A DNA stretch of 64,000 nucleotides from Paracoccus limosus (GTDB taxonomy: Bacteria; Pseudomonadota; Alphaproteobacteria; Rhodobacterales; Rhodobacteraceae), in NCBI RefSeq assembly GCF_009711185.1, contig NZ_WMIF01000010.1, positions 62,001 through 126,000 of the forward strand. The letters run 5' to 3'. Positions 54,227 through 64,000 of this stretch are shown here, one piece after another (position 1 is the stretch's first letter; each line of letters begins with the position of its first letter). The notes below the pieces were generated by a model. That model was not told the DNA's origin and searched no databases. It was given only the letters and a program-made list of their open reading frames with translations. The translations under genes and the position numbers were made by a program.

Positions 54227-55480
54227 ATGGTGGATTATCCGGGGGTGGTCAAACCACCTTTCCGACTGTCGATGCTTGTCTATGATCGGCGCTATCGTTC
54301 GCTGACCATTCAGGCGGTCGTCTTTATCCTGGTCATGCTTGTCGCCGGCTGGCTGGTCGACAACACGCTGCGCAACCTTGCCATCATGGGCAAGACCTTC
54401 AGCTTTGATTTCCTGTTCCGGCGCGCGGGCTATGACATTCCGCAGCAGCTGATCCCCTATAATTCGGACGACACGCATCTGCGCGCGCTGGTGGTGGGGC
54501 TGCTGAATACCTTGCAGGTGTCGATCCTGGGCTGCATCTCGGCCACGGTGCTGGGCGTGGTGGTGGGCGTGCTGCGCCTGTCCTCGAACTGGCTGATCGC
54601 GCGGCTGATGACGGTCTATGTCGAGGTGTTCCGCAATATCCCGCTGCTGCTGTGGATTCTGGTGATTCTGGCGATATTCACCGAGATCATGCCGCCGCCC
54701 AACGCCTATCGCGGCGACAATCCGCAGGCGGGCATGCTGTTTTTCGACCTGATCGCCCCCACCAACCGCTATACCGCCATTCCGACGCTGGGCATGACCA
54801 ACCCGCCCGGCACCATCGCTTTGGGGCGCGAGGGGATAAGCTGGGCCTTTGTCGCCTATGCCGTGGCGATCATCGCTGCCCTGACCATCCGGTATTTCGT
54901 GCTGCGCCGCGCCAAGCGCCTGCAGGATGAAACCGGCCGGCGCCCGACGACATGGTGGATCAATCTGGCGATCCTTCTGGTGCCGCTGGCGCTGCTGACA
55001 TGGCATTTCGGCCTGCATCTGATCGCACCGGTCATGCGCGGCTTCAACTTTGTCGGCGGTATCAACCTGTCGAACAGTTTCGTGGTGCTGTGGCTGGCGC
55101 TGACGCTGTATACCGGCGCCTTTATTGCCGAGATCGTGCGCGCCGGTATCCTGTCGGTCAGCCGCGGTCAGTCCGAGGCCGCCGCCGCTTTGGGCCTGCG
55201 CCCGGGCCGGACGATGTCGCTGGTGATCCTGCCGCAGGCGCTGCGGGTGATCATCCCGCCGCTGATCTCGCAATATCTGAACCTGACCAAGAACAGCTCG
55301 CTGGCCATCGCCGTGGGCTTCATGGATCTGCGCGGCACGCTGGGCGGCACGACGCTGAACCAGACCGGCCGCGAGATGGAGTGCATGGTGCTGCTGATGG
55401 GCATCTATCTGCTGCTCAGCCTGCTGATTTCGGGCGGGATGAACATCTTCAACAGCCGCGTCAAGCTGAAGGAGCGGTGA
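54227..55480 (+). CDS. bztB: Polar amino-acid ABC transporter permease BztB/AapQ
   Basis: A 417-residue inner-membrane permease. After a first helix, the amino-acid permease core appears with LVVGLLNTLQVSILGCISATVLGVVVGVLRLS and ends with EAAAALGLRPGRTMSLVILPQALRVIIPPL, the EAA loop that contacts the ATPase. The stop and the next ATG are separated by one base (TGACATG), so coupling is tight. It is longer than ordinary amino-acid permeases because of an extra periplasmic segment, as in this family. Confidence 0.92.
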   Translation: MVDYPGVVKPPFRLSMLVYDRRYRSLTIQAVVFILVMLVAGWLVDNTLRNLAIMGKTFSFDFLFRRAGYDIPQQLIPYNSDDTHLRALVVGLLNTLQVSILGCISATVLGVVVGVLRLSSNWLIARLMTVYVEVFRNIPLLLWILVILAIFTEIMPPPNAYRGDNPQAGMLFFDLIAPTNRYTAIPTLGMTNPPGTIALGREGISWAFVAYAVAIIAALTIRYFVLRRAKRLQDETGRRPTTWWINLAILLVPLALLTWHFGLHLIAPVMRGFNFVGGINLSNSFVVLWLALTLYTGAFIAEIVRAGILSVSRGQSEAAAALGLRPGRTMSLVILPQALRVIIPPLISQYLNLTKNSSLAIAVGFMDLRGTLGGTTLNQTGREMECMVLLMGIYLLLSLLISGGMNIFNSRVKLKER

Positions 55481-55481
55481 C

Positions 55482-56933
55482 ATGAGCGATACACATGCCC
55501 AAACCGTCTCCTTTGTTCGTGACAGCATGTTGCCGCCCGAGCCGCCGCCGGCGGCGCAGGCCGGCGCCATCCGCTGGTTGCGCGAGAACCTGTTCTCGGG
55601 CCCGCTGAACATCCTGCTGACCCTCGTGGGCTTCGGCGTCCTGTGGCTGGTGGCCAGCACGATCTGGCCCTGGCTGTCGCATTCGGTGTGGAATGCCGGC
55701 AGCATGGCCGAATGCCGCAAGATCATCGCCGCGACTTGGGGCCCCGATGCCTCGGGCGCCTGTCTGGCGCTGATCAAGAACCGCTGGAACCAGTTCGTCT
55801 TTGGCTTTTACCCCTCGGCGCTGTATTGGCGGCCGGTGCTGGCCTTTGGCATGCTGTTTCTGGCGCTGGCGCCGGTGCTGTTTTCCGAAAGCCGCAGCGC
55901 AAGCCGCAGGGTGATGGCGCTGGCGGTGGTGCTGACATTCGTCATCGCGCAAATCCTTGGCGCGCCGGGGATGGCGCTGGTGCTGATGGCTTTGGCCATG
56001 CTGGCCTGGGTGGCGCTGATCGAGCTGCGTCCGGGTTGGGCGCTGCTGGCAAGCTGTCTTTATCCCTTTGTCGCGGTCTGGCTGCTGTGGGGCGGCAGTC
56101 TGTGGTCGCCGGCGATGGCGCTGGCCGGTTTTGTCATCGGCTATCTGGTCTGGCGGGCGCTGTCGCGGCTTGGGATGCTGGCCTTTGCGCTGGCGGTGCT
56201 CGCGGCGGCGGTCTGGTGGCTTTTGCTGTCGGGCTGGGTGGCGCAGGCGCTGGCGGCGGCGCTGCCCCTGCGTTTGCAGCCGGTATCCTCGGACCAGTTC
56301 GGCGGCTTCGTGCTGTCGATCACCATCGGCGTATCCGGCATCGCCATGTCGCTGCCGTTGGGGGTGATCCTTGCCTTGGCGCGGCGCTCGGACCTGCCGG
56401 TGGTCAAGATGTTTGCCGTGATGTTCATCGAGTTCATCCGGGGCGTGCCGCTGATCACGCTGCTGTTCGTGGCCTCGCTGCTGCTGAACTATTTCCTGCC
56501 GCCGGGGACGAATTTCGACATCATCCTGCGGGTCATCATCATGGTGACGCTGTTTGCTTCGGCCTATATGGCCGAGGTGATCCGCGGCGGGCTGGCGGCG
56601 CTGCCCAAGGGCCAATACGAGGCTGCTGATGCGCTGGGACTGGATTACTGGAAGGCGCAGCGGCTGATCATCCTGCCGCAGGCGCTGAAGATCTCCATCC
56701 CCGGCATCGTCTCGACCTTCATCGGCATGTTCAAGGACACCACGCTGGTCGTGTTCGTGGGCCTGTTCGATCCGCTGAAGGCCATGGCCGACACGATCCG
56801 CGCGAGCTTTGAATGGAAGGGCGCCTATTGGGAGCCCTATATCTTTGTCGGCTCGATCTTCTTCATCCTCTGCTTCGGCATGTCGCGTTACTCCATGTAT
56901 CTGGAACGCCGGCTGAAGCGCGACCATCGCTGA
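55482..56933 (+). CDS. bztC: Polar amino-acid ABC transporter permease BztC/AapM
   Basis: A 483-residue permease, the larger of the pair. The N-terminal half has several extra membrane helices (about residues 35-240). The conserved permease core then runs through [40 protein letters not shown] to the EAA loop [30 protein letters not shown]. It pairs with BztB to form the heteromeric pore. The ATPase gene follows after ten bases. Confidence 0.92.
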   Translation: MSDTHAQTVSFVRDSMLPPEPPPAAQAGAIRWLRENLFSGPLNILLTLVGFGVLWLVASTIWPWLSHSVWNAGSMAECRKIIAATWGPDASGACLALIKNRWNQFVFGFYPSALYWRPVLAFGMLFLALAPVLFSESRSASRRVMALAVVLTFVIAQILGAPGMALVLMALAMLAWVALIELRPGWALLASCLYPFVAVWLLWGGSLWSPAMALAGFVIGYLVWRALSRLGMLAFALAVLAAAVWWLLLSGWVAQALAAALPLRLQPVSSDQFGGFVLSITIGVSGIAMSLPLGVILALARRSDLPVVKMFAVMFIEFIRGVPLITLLFVASLLLNYFLPPGTNFDIILRVIIMVTLFASAYMAEVIRGGLAALPKGQYEAADALGLDYWKAQRLIILPQALKISIPGIVSTFIGMFKDTTLVVFVGLFDPLKAMADTIRASFEWKGAYWEPYIFVGSIFFILCFGMSRYSMYLERRLKRDHR

Positions 56934-56943
56934 GGAGCAGCAC

Positions 56944-57708
56944 ATGCAAACGCAGACCCAATCGCAGCTGGGCGGCCCGGCCATCGAGATCAGCAAGCTG
57001 AACAAATGGTATGGCACCTTTCACGTGCTGCGCGACGTCGACCTGACCGTGTCGCGCGGCGAGCGGATCGTCATCGCCGGCCCCTCGGGCTCGGGGAAAT
57101 CGACGCTGATCCGCTGCATCAACCGGCTGGAGGAACATCAGGCGGGCCGGATTGTCGTCGATGGCACCGAACTGACCAATGACCTGAAGAACATCGACAA
57201 GGTGCGCTCCGAAGTCGGGATGGTGTTCCAGCATTTCAACCTGTTCCCGCATCTGACCATTCTGGAAAACTGCACGCTGGCTCCGATCTGGGTGCGCAAG
57301 ATCCCCAAGAGGCAGGCCGAAGAGACGGCCATGCATTTCCTGACCAAGGTCAAGATCCCCGATCAGGCGCATAAATATCCCGGTCAGCTGTCGGGCGGGC
57401 AGCAGCAGCGGGTGGCCATTGCGCGCTCGCTGTGCATGAAGCCGCGCATCATGCTGTTCGATGAGCCGACCTCGGCGCTCGACCCCGAGATGATCAAGGA
57501 GGTTCTGGACACGATGATCGAGCTGGCCGAGGAGGGCATGACCATGCTGTGCGTCACCCATGAGATGGGCTTTGCGCAAGCGGTGGCGCATCGGGTGATC
57601 TTTATGGATCAGGGGCAGATCGTCGAGCAGAACACCCCGAGGGAGTTCTTCAACAACCCGCAGAGCGAGCGGACCAAGCTGTTCCTGTCGCAGATCCTTG
57701 GGCATTGA
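56944..57708 (+). CDS. bztD: Polar amino-acid ABC transporter ATPase BztD/AapP
   Basis: A 254-residue cytoplasmic ATPase. Walker [11 protein letters not shown] loop [14 protein letters not shown], signature [15 protein letters not shown], Walker [16 protein letters not shown] and the switch His in CVTHEMGFA are all present. Together with the binding protein and two permeases it completes the four-gene importer. A GC hairpin without T run (57712-57730) follows. Confidence 0.95.
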   Translation: MQTQTQSQLGGPAIEISKLNKWYGTFHVLRDVDLTVSRGERIVIAGPSGSGKSTLIRCINRLEEHQAGRIVVDGTELTNDLKNIDKVRSEVGMVFQHFNLFPHLTILENCTLAPIWVRKIPKRQAEETAMHFLTKVKIPDQAHKYPGQLSGGQQQRVAIARSLCMKPRIMLFDEPTSALDPEMIKEVLDTMIELAEEGMTMLCVTHEMGFAQAVAHRVIFMDQGQIVEQNTPREFFNNPQSERTKLFLSQILGH

Positions 57709-57775
57709 AGAGGGGGGCTGCGCGCCCCCCATCCGCCTGCGGCGGCTTCCCCCGCGGGATATTTTCCCACGAAAG

Positions 57776-57799
57776 AAAAAGGGGGCCGGTTGGGCCCCC
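57776..57799 (-). terminator. Terminator of lpdA (minus strand)
   Basis: GGGGGCC (57781-57787) pairs with GGCCCCC (57793-57799). On the minus strand a run of T (57780-57776) follows. It serves the queA-MFS-DUF924-lpdA direction and separates it from bztD. Confidence 0.85.
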
Positions 57800-57822
57800 T
57801 TGGTCATTTCGGTAGATCGCGA

Positions 57823-59214
<1,392 letters not shown>

Positions 59215-59259
59215 GGAATTCCCCCTCTCGCAAAAACTAGTTCAGCGTTAAATCATTTC

Positions 59260-59844
59260 TCAGAGGTCGGCAAGCGACAGCTTGCCCGACACCAGCGCGC
59301 CATAGCCGCCGGCCTGCATCACCCGGTCCTCGGCTTCGGTCGGGGTGCGGCCCAGAGCAGCATTGCGCCATGGAAAGCGGCCAAAGCGGGCGATGGTGTC
59401 GCGGTGCAGGATGGCGTGACGTTCATTCTCGCCGGGCATGAATTGGGAAAACAGTTCGACCCCGCGGTTCTGGTCATCGAGGTTTTCGCTGTGTTCGAAG
59501 GGCAGGTAAAAGAACTGCCGGGCCGGCGGGTCGATGCGCAGGTCATGGCCGGCGGCCACCGCCTGATCGGCAAGGCGCAGCGCCAGCGCATCGGTGGCAA
59601 AGGCGCGGATGTCGCCCCGGAACATGTTGCGGGGAAACTGATCGGTCAGGATCAGCGCCGCCAGCGCGCCTTCGGGCGTATCGGTCCAGGTGGGGGCAAG
59701 GGACTCGGCCTGTTGCCAGCTGGTCAGGAAACGGTCGCGGATCGTCTGGTCCAGTGCCTCCGAGGCCAGATACCAGCCATCGGGGCCGACCTCGTCCAGC
59801 CAAAAGCGGGTGATCTGGGCCGGGGTGGCGGTTGGCTCGCTCAT
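59260..59844 (-). CDS. DUF924 family protein
   Basis: A 194-residue protein of the DUF924 family, widespread in proteobacteria and of unknown function. ITRFWLDEVGPDGWY, ALILTDQFPRNMFRGDIRAFATD and FFYLPFEHSENLDDQNRGVELF are characteristic, and the fold is helical. GGAGGAG precedes ATG 59844 on the minus strand. It lies 45 bases before lpdA and may share its transcript. Confidence 0.88.
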   Translation of the reverse strand: MSEPTATPAQITRFWLDEVGPDGWYLASEALDQTIRDRFLTSWQQAESLAPTWTDTPEGALAALILTDQFPRNMFRGDIRAFATDALALRLADQAVAAGHDLRIDPPARQFFYLPFEHSENLDDQNRGVELFSQFMPGENERHAILHRDTIARFGRFPWRNAALGRTPTEAEDRVMQAGGYGALVSGKLSLADL

Positions 59845-59914
59845 GGCGCTGTCTCCTCCTTATGTCGGAGGGATGGTTGCAGAGCCGGGCGGGGGCCGCA
59901 AGCCCCGCCGGTGC

Positions 59915-61162
59915 TCAGCCGGCCGGTCGCGCGGGATCATCCGACCCGGCGGTTTCCAGCGCCGCCTCGACCGCGATCGGGGTGGCCGAGGGGGCGATGA
60001 CGGCAAAGTTCTGATCCTGCGCCGGGGTTGGCCGGCGGGTGCGACGCCAACCGGCATAGAGCGCGAGCAGCAGCAGAAGCGCGCCGATATAGGCCCAGAA
60101 CCCGTCCGGCCCCATCATCGACATCAGCTTGCCGGTGATCAGCGGGCCGGTCATCGCGCCGACGCCGTTGATGAACAACAGCCCCGCCGAGGCCGCCGCC
60201 ATGTCCTTGGCTTCGAGAAAGTCGTTGGTATAGGCCAGAAGCAGCGAATAGACCGGGTTCGCGACGCCGCCGATGATCGCGGCGGTGGCGAGCAGACCCC
60301 AGATGCCCGGCTTGACCGCCAGCGTGATGCCGCAGGCGGCAAAGCCCAGCACCGCAAGGCCCAGCACGATCATGCGCCGGTCGCTGTGGTCCGACAGCCA
60401 GCCGATCGGATATTGCAGCACCAGCCCGCCGACATAGATTGCCGCGACGAAGGCCGAGATCTGGCCGACGCTGAGCCCCTTGGCAGACCCCCAGACCGAG
60501 GCCATGCCGAAGATCGCCGAGAATACACCGCCCATCAGGAAGATCCCGATGCAGCCCAGAGGCGAGACGCGGAACAGCGTCGCAAAGCTCATGCGCTGGA
60601 TGGTGGCGAATTGCGGCGCCGGCTGCGTCGACAGCAGGATCGGCAGAAAGGCAAAGCTGACCAGAACCGAGGGGATCACGAACAGCAGATAGCCGGCCGG
60701 ATCGGCGGTGTTCATCAGAAGCTGCGCGCCGATGATGCCCAGCATCTGCACGATCATATAGGCCGACAGCGCCTGCCCGCGGGTTTCGTTGGTGGCGCTG
60801 GCGTTCAGCCAGCTTTCGGCGGTGATATAGACGCCCGAGAAGCAGAAACCGATCATCAGCCGCTCCAGCGACCAGATCCGCCAGTCGGGGGCGACGGCAT
60901 AGAGAATCAGCAGCGACGAGATCACCGACCCCAGCGCGGCAAAGACCCGGACATGGCCGACCTTCTGGATCATGCCCGGCACGGTGCGCGACCCCAGCAG
61001 GAAGCCGCCGAAATACGAGGCCATGACCACCGACATCTGTTCGGTGTGGATGCCCTCGATCTTGCCCCGGATGCCCAGCAGGGTGCCCTGCATCCCGTTC
61101 CCGACCATCAGCAGCAGGATGCCCAGAAGCAGGGGCCAGGTGGTGCGCAGCACCGTCGACAT
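59915..61162 (-). CDS. MFS transporter (YcaD-like)
   Basis: A 415-residue membrane protein with about twelve helices and the MFS two-bundle layout. TTWPLLLGILLLMVGNGMQGTLLGIRGKIEGI starts it, and SWLNASATNETRGQALSAYMIVQM is typical of the YcaD subgroup, whose substrate is unknown. I start at 61162 with AAGGAA before it. The frame stays open to 61522 but that part reads through queA. It follows queA by 11 bases in the same direction. Confidence 0.85.
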   Translation of the reverse strand: MSTVLRTTWPLLLGILLLMVGNGMQGTLLGIRGKIEGIHTEQMSVVMASYFGGFLLGSRTVPGMIQKVGHVRVFAALGSVISSLLILYAVAPDWRIWSLERLMIGFCFSGVYITAESWLNASATNETRGQALSAYMIVQMLGIIGAQLLMNTADPAGYLLFVIPSVLVSFAFLPILLSTQPAPQFATIQRMSFATLFRVSPLGCIGIFLMGGVFSAIFGMASVWGSAKGLSVGQISAFVAAIYVGGLVLQYPIGWLSDHSDRRMIVLGLAVLGFAACGITLAVKPGIWGLLATAAIIGGVANPVYSLLLAYTNDFLEAKDMAAASAGLLFINGVGAMTGPLITGKLMSMMGPDGFWAYIGALLLLLALYAGWRRTRRPTPAQDQNFAVIAPSATPIAVEAALETAGSDDPARPAG

Positions 61163-61173
61163 GATCAGTTCCT

Positions 61174-62220
61174 TTACGGGATCAGCAGCGACGCATCGCC
61201 GTAGCTGAAAAAGCGATAGCCCGAGTCGACCGCGTGGCGATAGAGCCGGCGAACCCGATCCTGCCCCATCAGTGCCGAGACGAGCATGAGCAAAGTCGAC
61301 TTCGGAAGGTGGAAATTCGTCATCAGCGCGTCGGTTATCCGGAAACGATAGCCGGGATAGATGAAGATTTCGGTGACGCCGCTGAAAGGTTGCACCTGAC
61401 CGGCCGTATCGGCCGCTGATTCGATCAGGCGCAGTGCGGTGGTGCCGACCGGGATCACGCGCCCGCCAGCCGCATGCGTGCGGTTGATCGCCTCGGCCGC
61501 CTCGGCGGTGACCTCGCCCCATTCGCCATGCATTTTGTGCGTGGTCACGTCCTCGACCTTGACGGGCAGGAAGGTGCCGGCGCCGACATGCAGCGTGACA
61601 TGAACGAATTCGACGCCGCGCGCGCGCAGGCGTTCCAGCAGCGGCGCGTCGAAATGCAGGCTGGCGGTCGGGGCGGCCACCGCGCCCGAATTGCGCGCCC
61701 AGACCGTCTGGTAATCCTGCCGGTCCGATTCGTCGGGCGCACGCAGCGCCGCGATATAGGGGGGCAGGGGCATGGCGCCGACCTGAGCCAGCGCCGCGTC
61801 GAACGCCTCGCCCGTCGCGTCAAAGCGCAGGATCAGCGCCGCATCGGCGATCTCGACCACCTCGGCCGACAGCGCCTCGCCAAAGCGGATGGTCTCGCCC
61901 GGTTTCAGCTTGCGCAGCGGTTTCGCCAGCGCCTTCCAGCCCTGCGCCACGGGTTCCAGCAAGGTGACCTCGATCCCGGCCACCGCCTCGCCCTGTGGCG
62001 TCGTCCGGGTGCGCTGGCCGCTCAGCCGGGCCGGTATCACCTTGGTATCGTTCAGAACCAGCAGGTCGCCCGGACCCAGCAGGTCGGGCAGATCGCCGAC
62101 ATGCAGGTCGCGCGTCTCGTCACCCTGAGCCAGCAGCAGCCGCGCGGCGCTGCGGGGGCGGGCGGGGCGCGTGGCGATCAGCGCTTCGGGCAGGTGAAAG
62201 TCGAAATCATCCAGTTTCAT
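61174..62220 (-). CDS. queA: tRNA preQ1(34) S-adenosylmethionine ribosyltransferase-isomerase
   Basis: QueA (348 residues) makes epoxyqueuosine in tRNA wobble position 34, moving ribose from S-adenosylmethionine to preQ1. [45 protein letters not shown] and the C-terminal [19 protein letters not shown] are diagnostic. The start at 62220 matches the family; the frame remains open upstream to 62475 by chance. Other queuosine genes are not in the window. Confidence 0.95.
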   Translation of the reverse strand: MKLDDFDFHLPEALIATRPARPRSAARLLLAQGDETRDLHVGDLPDLLGPGDLLVLNDTKVIPARLSGQRTRTTPQGEAVAGIEVTLLEPVAQGWKALAKPLRKLKPGETIRFGEALSAEVVEIADAALILRFDATGEAFDAALAQVGAMPLPPYIAALRAPDESDRQDYQTVWARNSGAVAAPTASLHFDAPLLERLRARGVEFVHVTLHVGAGTFLPVKVEDVTTHKMHGEWGEVTAEAAEAINRTHAAGGRVIPVGTTALRLIESAADTAGQVQPFSGVTEIFIYPGYRFRITDALMTNFHLPKSTLLMLVSALMGQDRVRRLYRHAVDSGYRFFSYGDASLLIP

Positions 62221-62322
62221 GGCCGGGTATCTGGCCCCGGCGCGCCCGAGAATCAAGCATTGCTGACAGGCCGCGGCGTAAGGTCGTTGCGATAGGTTAG
62301 GGAAAAACTCGGCTTTACTTTT

Positions 62323-62339
62323 CTGACCGATTTGGTAGG
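62323..62339 (+). promoter_or_regulatory. Candidate iron-responsive operator before bfd
   Basis: An imperfect inverted repeat, CTGACC-gattt-GGTAGG, lies 26 bases before the bfd ATG. It resembles the iron-related boxes described for Rhodobacterales. The match is partial and made from memory. Confidence 0.3.
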
Positions 62340-62364
62340 TTTCGACGACAACCCGAGGTGAGCC

Positions 62365-62655
62365 ATGATCATCTGCCATTGCACCCAGATCTCGGACCAC
62401 GACATCCGTGCCGCGGTGGATTGGATGCGCGCGTCGGACCCGGAAACCATCATCACCCCGGGCAAGATCTATCACGCCCTTGGCAAGCGCGCCGATTGCG
62501 GCGGCTGTATGCCTTTGTTTCTAGACACCATGCGCGAATGCGATAGTTTGGCCGTGCCCCCCGTACTTCGGGGTCTGAGAGCCAAGCGCATAGGAGCAAG
62601 TCATGAAGGGCGACGCCAAAGTCATCGAGTATCTCAACGCGGCGCTGCGGTCTGA
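62365..62655 (+). CDS. bfd: Bacterioferritin-associated ferredoxin
   Basis: Bfd (96 residues as read) carries a [2Fe-2S] cluster and reduces bacterioferritin so that iron is released. The four ligands are in CHCTQ near the N-terminus and DCGGCMP at about residues 45-49. The core ends near residue 75. The last 17 residues are read from bases that also encode the start of bfr in another frame, so the annotated end is uncertain and the overlap is 53 bases. GAGGTGAGCC precedes the ATG. Confidence 0.85.
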   Translation: MIICHCTQISDHDIRAAVDWMRASDPETIITPGKIYHALGKRADCGGCMPLFLDTMRECDSLAVPPVLRGLRAKRIGASHEGRRQSHRVSQRGAAV

Positions 62656-63088
62656 ACTGACTGCCGTCAGCCAATACTGGCTTCACTACCGGCTGCAGGA
62701 CGACTGGGGTTTCGGCAAGATTGCCGACAAGTCGCGCGCCGAGTCGATCGAAGAGATGCATCACGCCGACCGCCTGATCCAGCGAATCATCTTTCTGGAG
62801 GGCCATCCGAACCTGCAAAAGCTGGACCCGCTGCGCATCGGCCAGAACCTCAAGGAAACGCTGGAATCCGATCTGGCGGCCGAGCATGACGCCCGTACCC
62901 TTTACATCGAGGCGCGCGACTATTGCGATTCGGTCAAGGATTACGTCAGCAAGGACCTGTTCGAGGATCTGATCGCCGACGAGGAAGGCCATATCGATTT
63001 TCTGGAAACCCAGCTCGATCTTTACGAAAGCATCGGCGCCCAGAACTATGGCCATCTCAACGCCAAACCGGCCAGCGAAGCCGAGTGA
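62603..63088 (+). CDS. bfr: Bacterioferritin
   Basis: Bfr (161 residues) forms the 24-mer iron-storage shell with haem between subunits. The haem ligand is Met52, and the ferroxidase ligands Glu18, Glu51, His54, Glu94, Glu127 and His130 are all in place. That makes it a catalytic (not haem-only) subunit. AGGAG precedes ATG 62603. It overlaps the annotated end of bfd, its redox partner, so both are co-expressed. A terminator follows. Confidence 0.97.
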   Translation: MKGDAKVIEYLNAALRSELTAVSQYWLHYRLQDDWGFGKIADKSRAESIEEMHHADRLIQRIIFLEGHPNLQKLDPLRIGQNLKETLESDLAAEHDARTLYIEARDYCDSVKDYVSKDLFEDLIADEEGHIDFLETQLDLYESIGAQNYGHLNAKPASEAE

Positions 63089-63110
63089 ACCAGCCGGAAC
63101 TGACCGGATC

Positions 63111-63134
63111 AGGGGGCCCTGCGGCCCCCTTTTT
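63111..63134 (+). terminator. Terminator of bfd-bfr
   Basis: AGGGGGCC (63111-63118) pairs with GGCCCCCT (63123-63130) around CTGC, with a run of five T (63130-63134). Confidence 0.93.
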
Positions 63135-63146
63135 CATGTCCAGCGT

Positions 63147-63824
63147 TCAGCAGCCCAGCCATGCGGCGGCCAGCTTTGGCAGGTCGTCGAAATGCGCCAG
63201 CATCGCCTCGGGGGCCAGCCGCGACAGCGCCTCGCCCTCGGGGCCAAAGGCCACCAGCGCCACCGGCACGCCTGCGGCGGCAGCCGTCTTGCGGTCGGTC
63301 TCGGTGTCGCCGACCAGAAAGGATTGCGCGACCGTGCCGCCCGCGCCCGTGACGGCGGCCTGATAGGGGCGGGGGTCGGGCTTGCGCACCGGCAGCGTGT
63401 CGGCACCGATCATGGCGGCAAAGCGGTCGCGGATGCCCAATTCACGCAACAGCACCTCGGCCAGCGCCTCGGGCTTGTTGGTGCAGACGGCCAGCCGGTG
63501 GCCGTCGCCCGCCAGCCGGTCCAAGGCCGCCTCGGTGCCGGGATAAAGCCGGGTGTGGCGGGCGATGTCCTGACCATAGAATTCCAGCAGGCGCGGATAA
63601 TCCTCGTCCTCGGCGCCGGGCGGCAGCAGCGTATCGGCGCCGATGCGGCCATAGCCCGCGCGCAGCATCGCTCGCCCGCCGTGGAACGCGATCAGCGCGT
63701 CATCGACCGGATGCAGCAGATCGCCCAGACCGCGCGCCTGAAAGCAGGCATTGGCCGCCGCGATCAGGTCGCCCGAAGTGTCGGCCAGCGTCCCGTCCAG
63801 ATCAAAGACCACCGTTCCCGCCAT
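63147..63824 (-). CDS. gph: HAD hydrolase, phosphoglycolate phosphatase type
   Basis: A 225-residue HAD phosphatase, closest in look to Gph, which removes phosphoglycolate. Motif I VVFDLDGTLADTSGDLIAAAN, motif II/III VCTNKPEALA and motif IV LVGDTETDRKTAAAAG are present. GGAAGG lies seven bases before ATG 63824 on the minus strand, so I use that start rather than an in-frame ATG at 63842 that precedes the ribosome-binding site. Divergent from glmU. The exact substrate is inferred. Confidence 0.87.
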   Translation of the reverse strand: MAGTVVFDLDGTLADTSGDLIAAANACFQARGLGDLLHPVDDALIAFHGGRAMLRAGYGRIGADTLLPPGAEDEDYPRLLEFYGQDIARHTRLYPGTEAALDRLAGDGHRLAVCTNKPEALAEVLLRELGIRDRFAAMIGADTLPVRKPDPRPYQAAVTGAGGTVAQSFLVGDTETDRKTAAAAGVPVALVAFGPEGEALSRLAPEAMLAHFDDLPKLAAAWLGC

Positions 63825-63927
63825 GCTGTAACCTTCCGTCAAGATGTTTGATCCGCCGGGGCCTTCCCCCGATGCTGCCCCCTAGGTAGAACGCGCAGAC
63901 AAGAGATAAAACAGACAAGAGGCAGAG

Positions 63928-64000
63928 ATGACGGACAATCCCGCAGCCCTTATCGTTCTGGCAGCCGGGCAGGGCAGCCGGATGCAGTCCGATTTGCCCA
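63928..64000 (+). CDS. glmU: N-acetylglucosamine-1-phosphate uridyltransferase, 5' end only
   Basis: The first 24 codons are inside the window. The product starts MTDNPAALIVLAAGQGSRMQSDLP, the sugar-nucleotide binding loop LAAGxGxRMxSxLP of GlmU, which makes UDP-N-acetylglucosamine for the cell envelope. AAGAGGCAGAG precedes ATG 63928. The rest lies beyond the right edge, so both domains cannot be checked. Confidence 0.8.
   Translation, partial: MTDNPAALIVLAAGQGSRMQSDLP

Overview
The window is chromosomal DNA from a GC-rich alphaproteobacterium of the Rhodobacterales, most like Paracoccus. The signs are the gene order tRNA-Trp/secE/nusG/rplKAJL/rpoBC, then the str, S10, spc and alpha ribosomal operons almost end to end. 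Further signs are a bztABCD-type amino-acid transporter, an ATP12-type ATP synthase assembly factor, and a LuxR/LuxI pair directly behind rplQ. The genus is inferred from gene content; no database search was made.

Layout. 1-1629: the 5' end of a small exported protein (minus strand) and leuB. 1630-7355: a metal-resistance block with a copper P-type ATPase (copA) plus its CueR-type regulator, facing a Zn/Cd/Pb-type P-type ATPase plus its divergent MerR-family regulator. Both ATPase promoters have the 19-bp spacer and central palindrome typical of MerR activation. 7356-9528: a structured gap and a fused ABC exporter. 9544-22722: tRNA-Trp, a sulfotransferase-like gene, secE, nusG, rplKAJL, rpoB, rpoC and a strong terminator. 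22723-24962: a gap that may hold a gene remnant, a DMT-family permease and a rhamnosyltransferase-like protein.

24978-47292 is the translation superregion: rpsL-rpsG-fusA-tuf, a low-GC orphan two-TM protein, rpsJ to rplP, rpmC to rpmD, two unrelated envelope genes (an exported barrel-like protein and an acyltransferase), rplO-secY-adk, and rpsM-rpsK-rpoA-rplQ. Several terminators, hairpins and promoter-like sites inside this block suggest it is cut into more transcription units than the E. coli operons. The clearest cases are the gaps rplW/rplB, rplP/rpmC and rpmD/rplO.

47215-54121 and beyond: a quorum-sensing pair (luxR, luxI), rarA, a row of rluC, a HAD phosphatase and an ATP12 chaperone, then the polar amino-acid ABC transporter bztABCD with a terminator between the binding protein and the permeases. 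57772-62220 is a minus-strand cluster: queA, an MFS transporter, a DUF924 protein and lpdA. The right end carries bfd-bfr (iron storage and release), gph (minus) and the first codons of glmU.

Most of the window is housekeeping. The parts that do not fit are the low-GC two-TM protein between tuf and rpsJ, the two-gene interruption of the spc operon, the structured RNA-like gap before the ABC exporter, the Ala/Glu-rich tail on ribosomal protein L3, and a hairpin that covers the luxI ribosome-binding site. I saw no CRISPR array, insertion sequence, prophage or rRNA gene.
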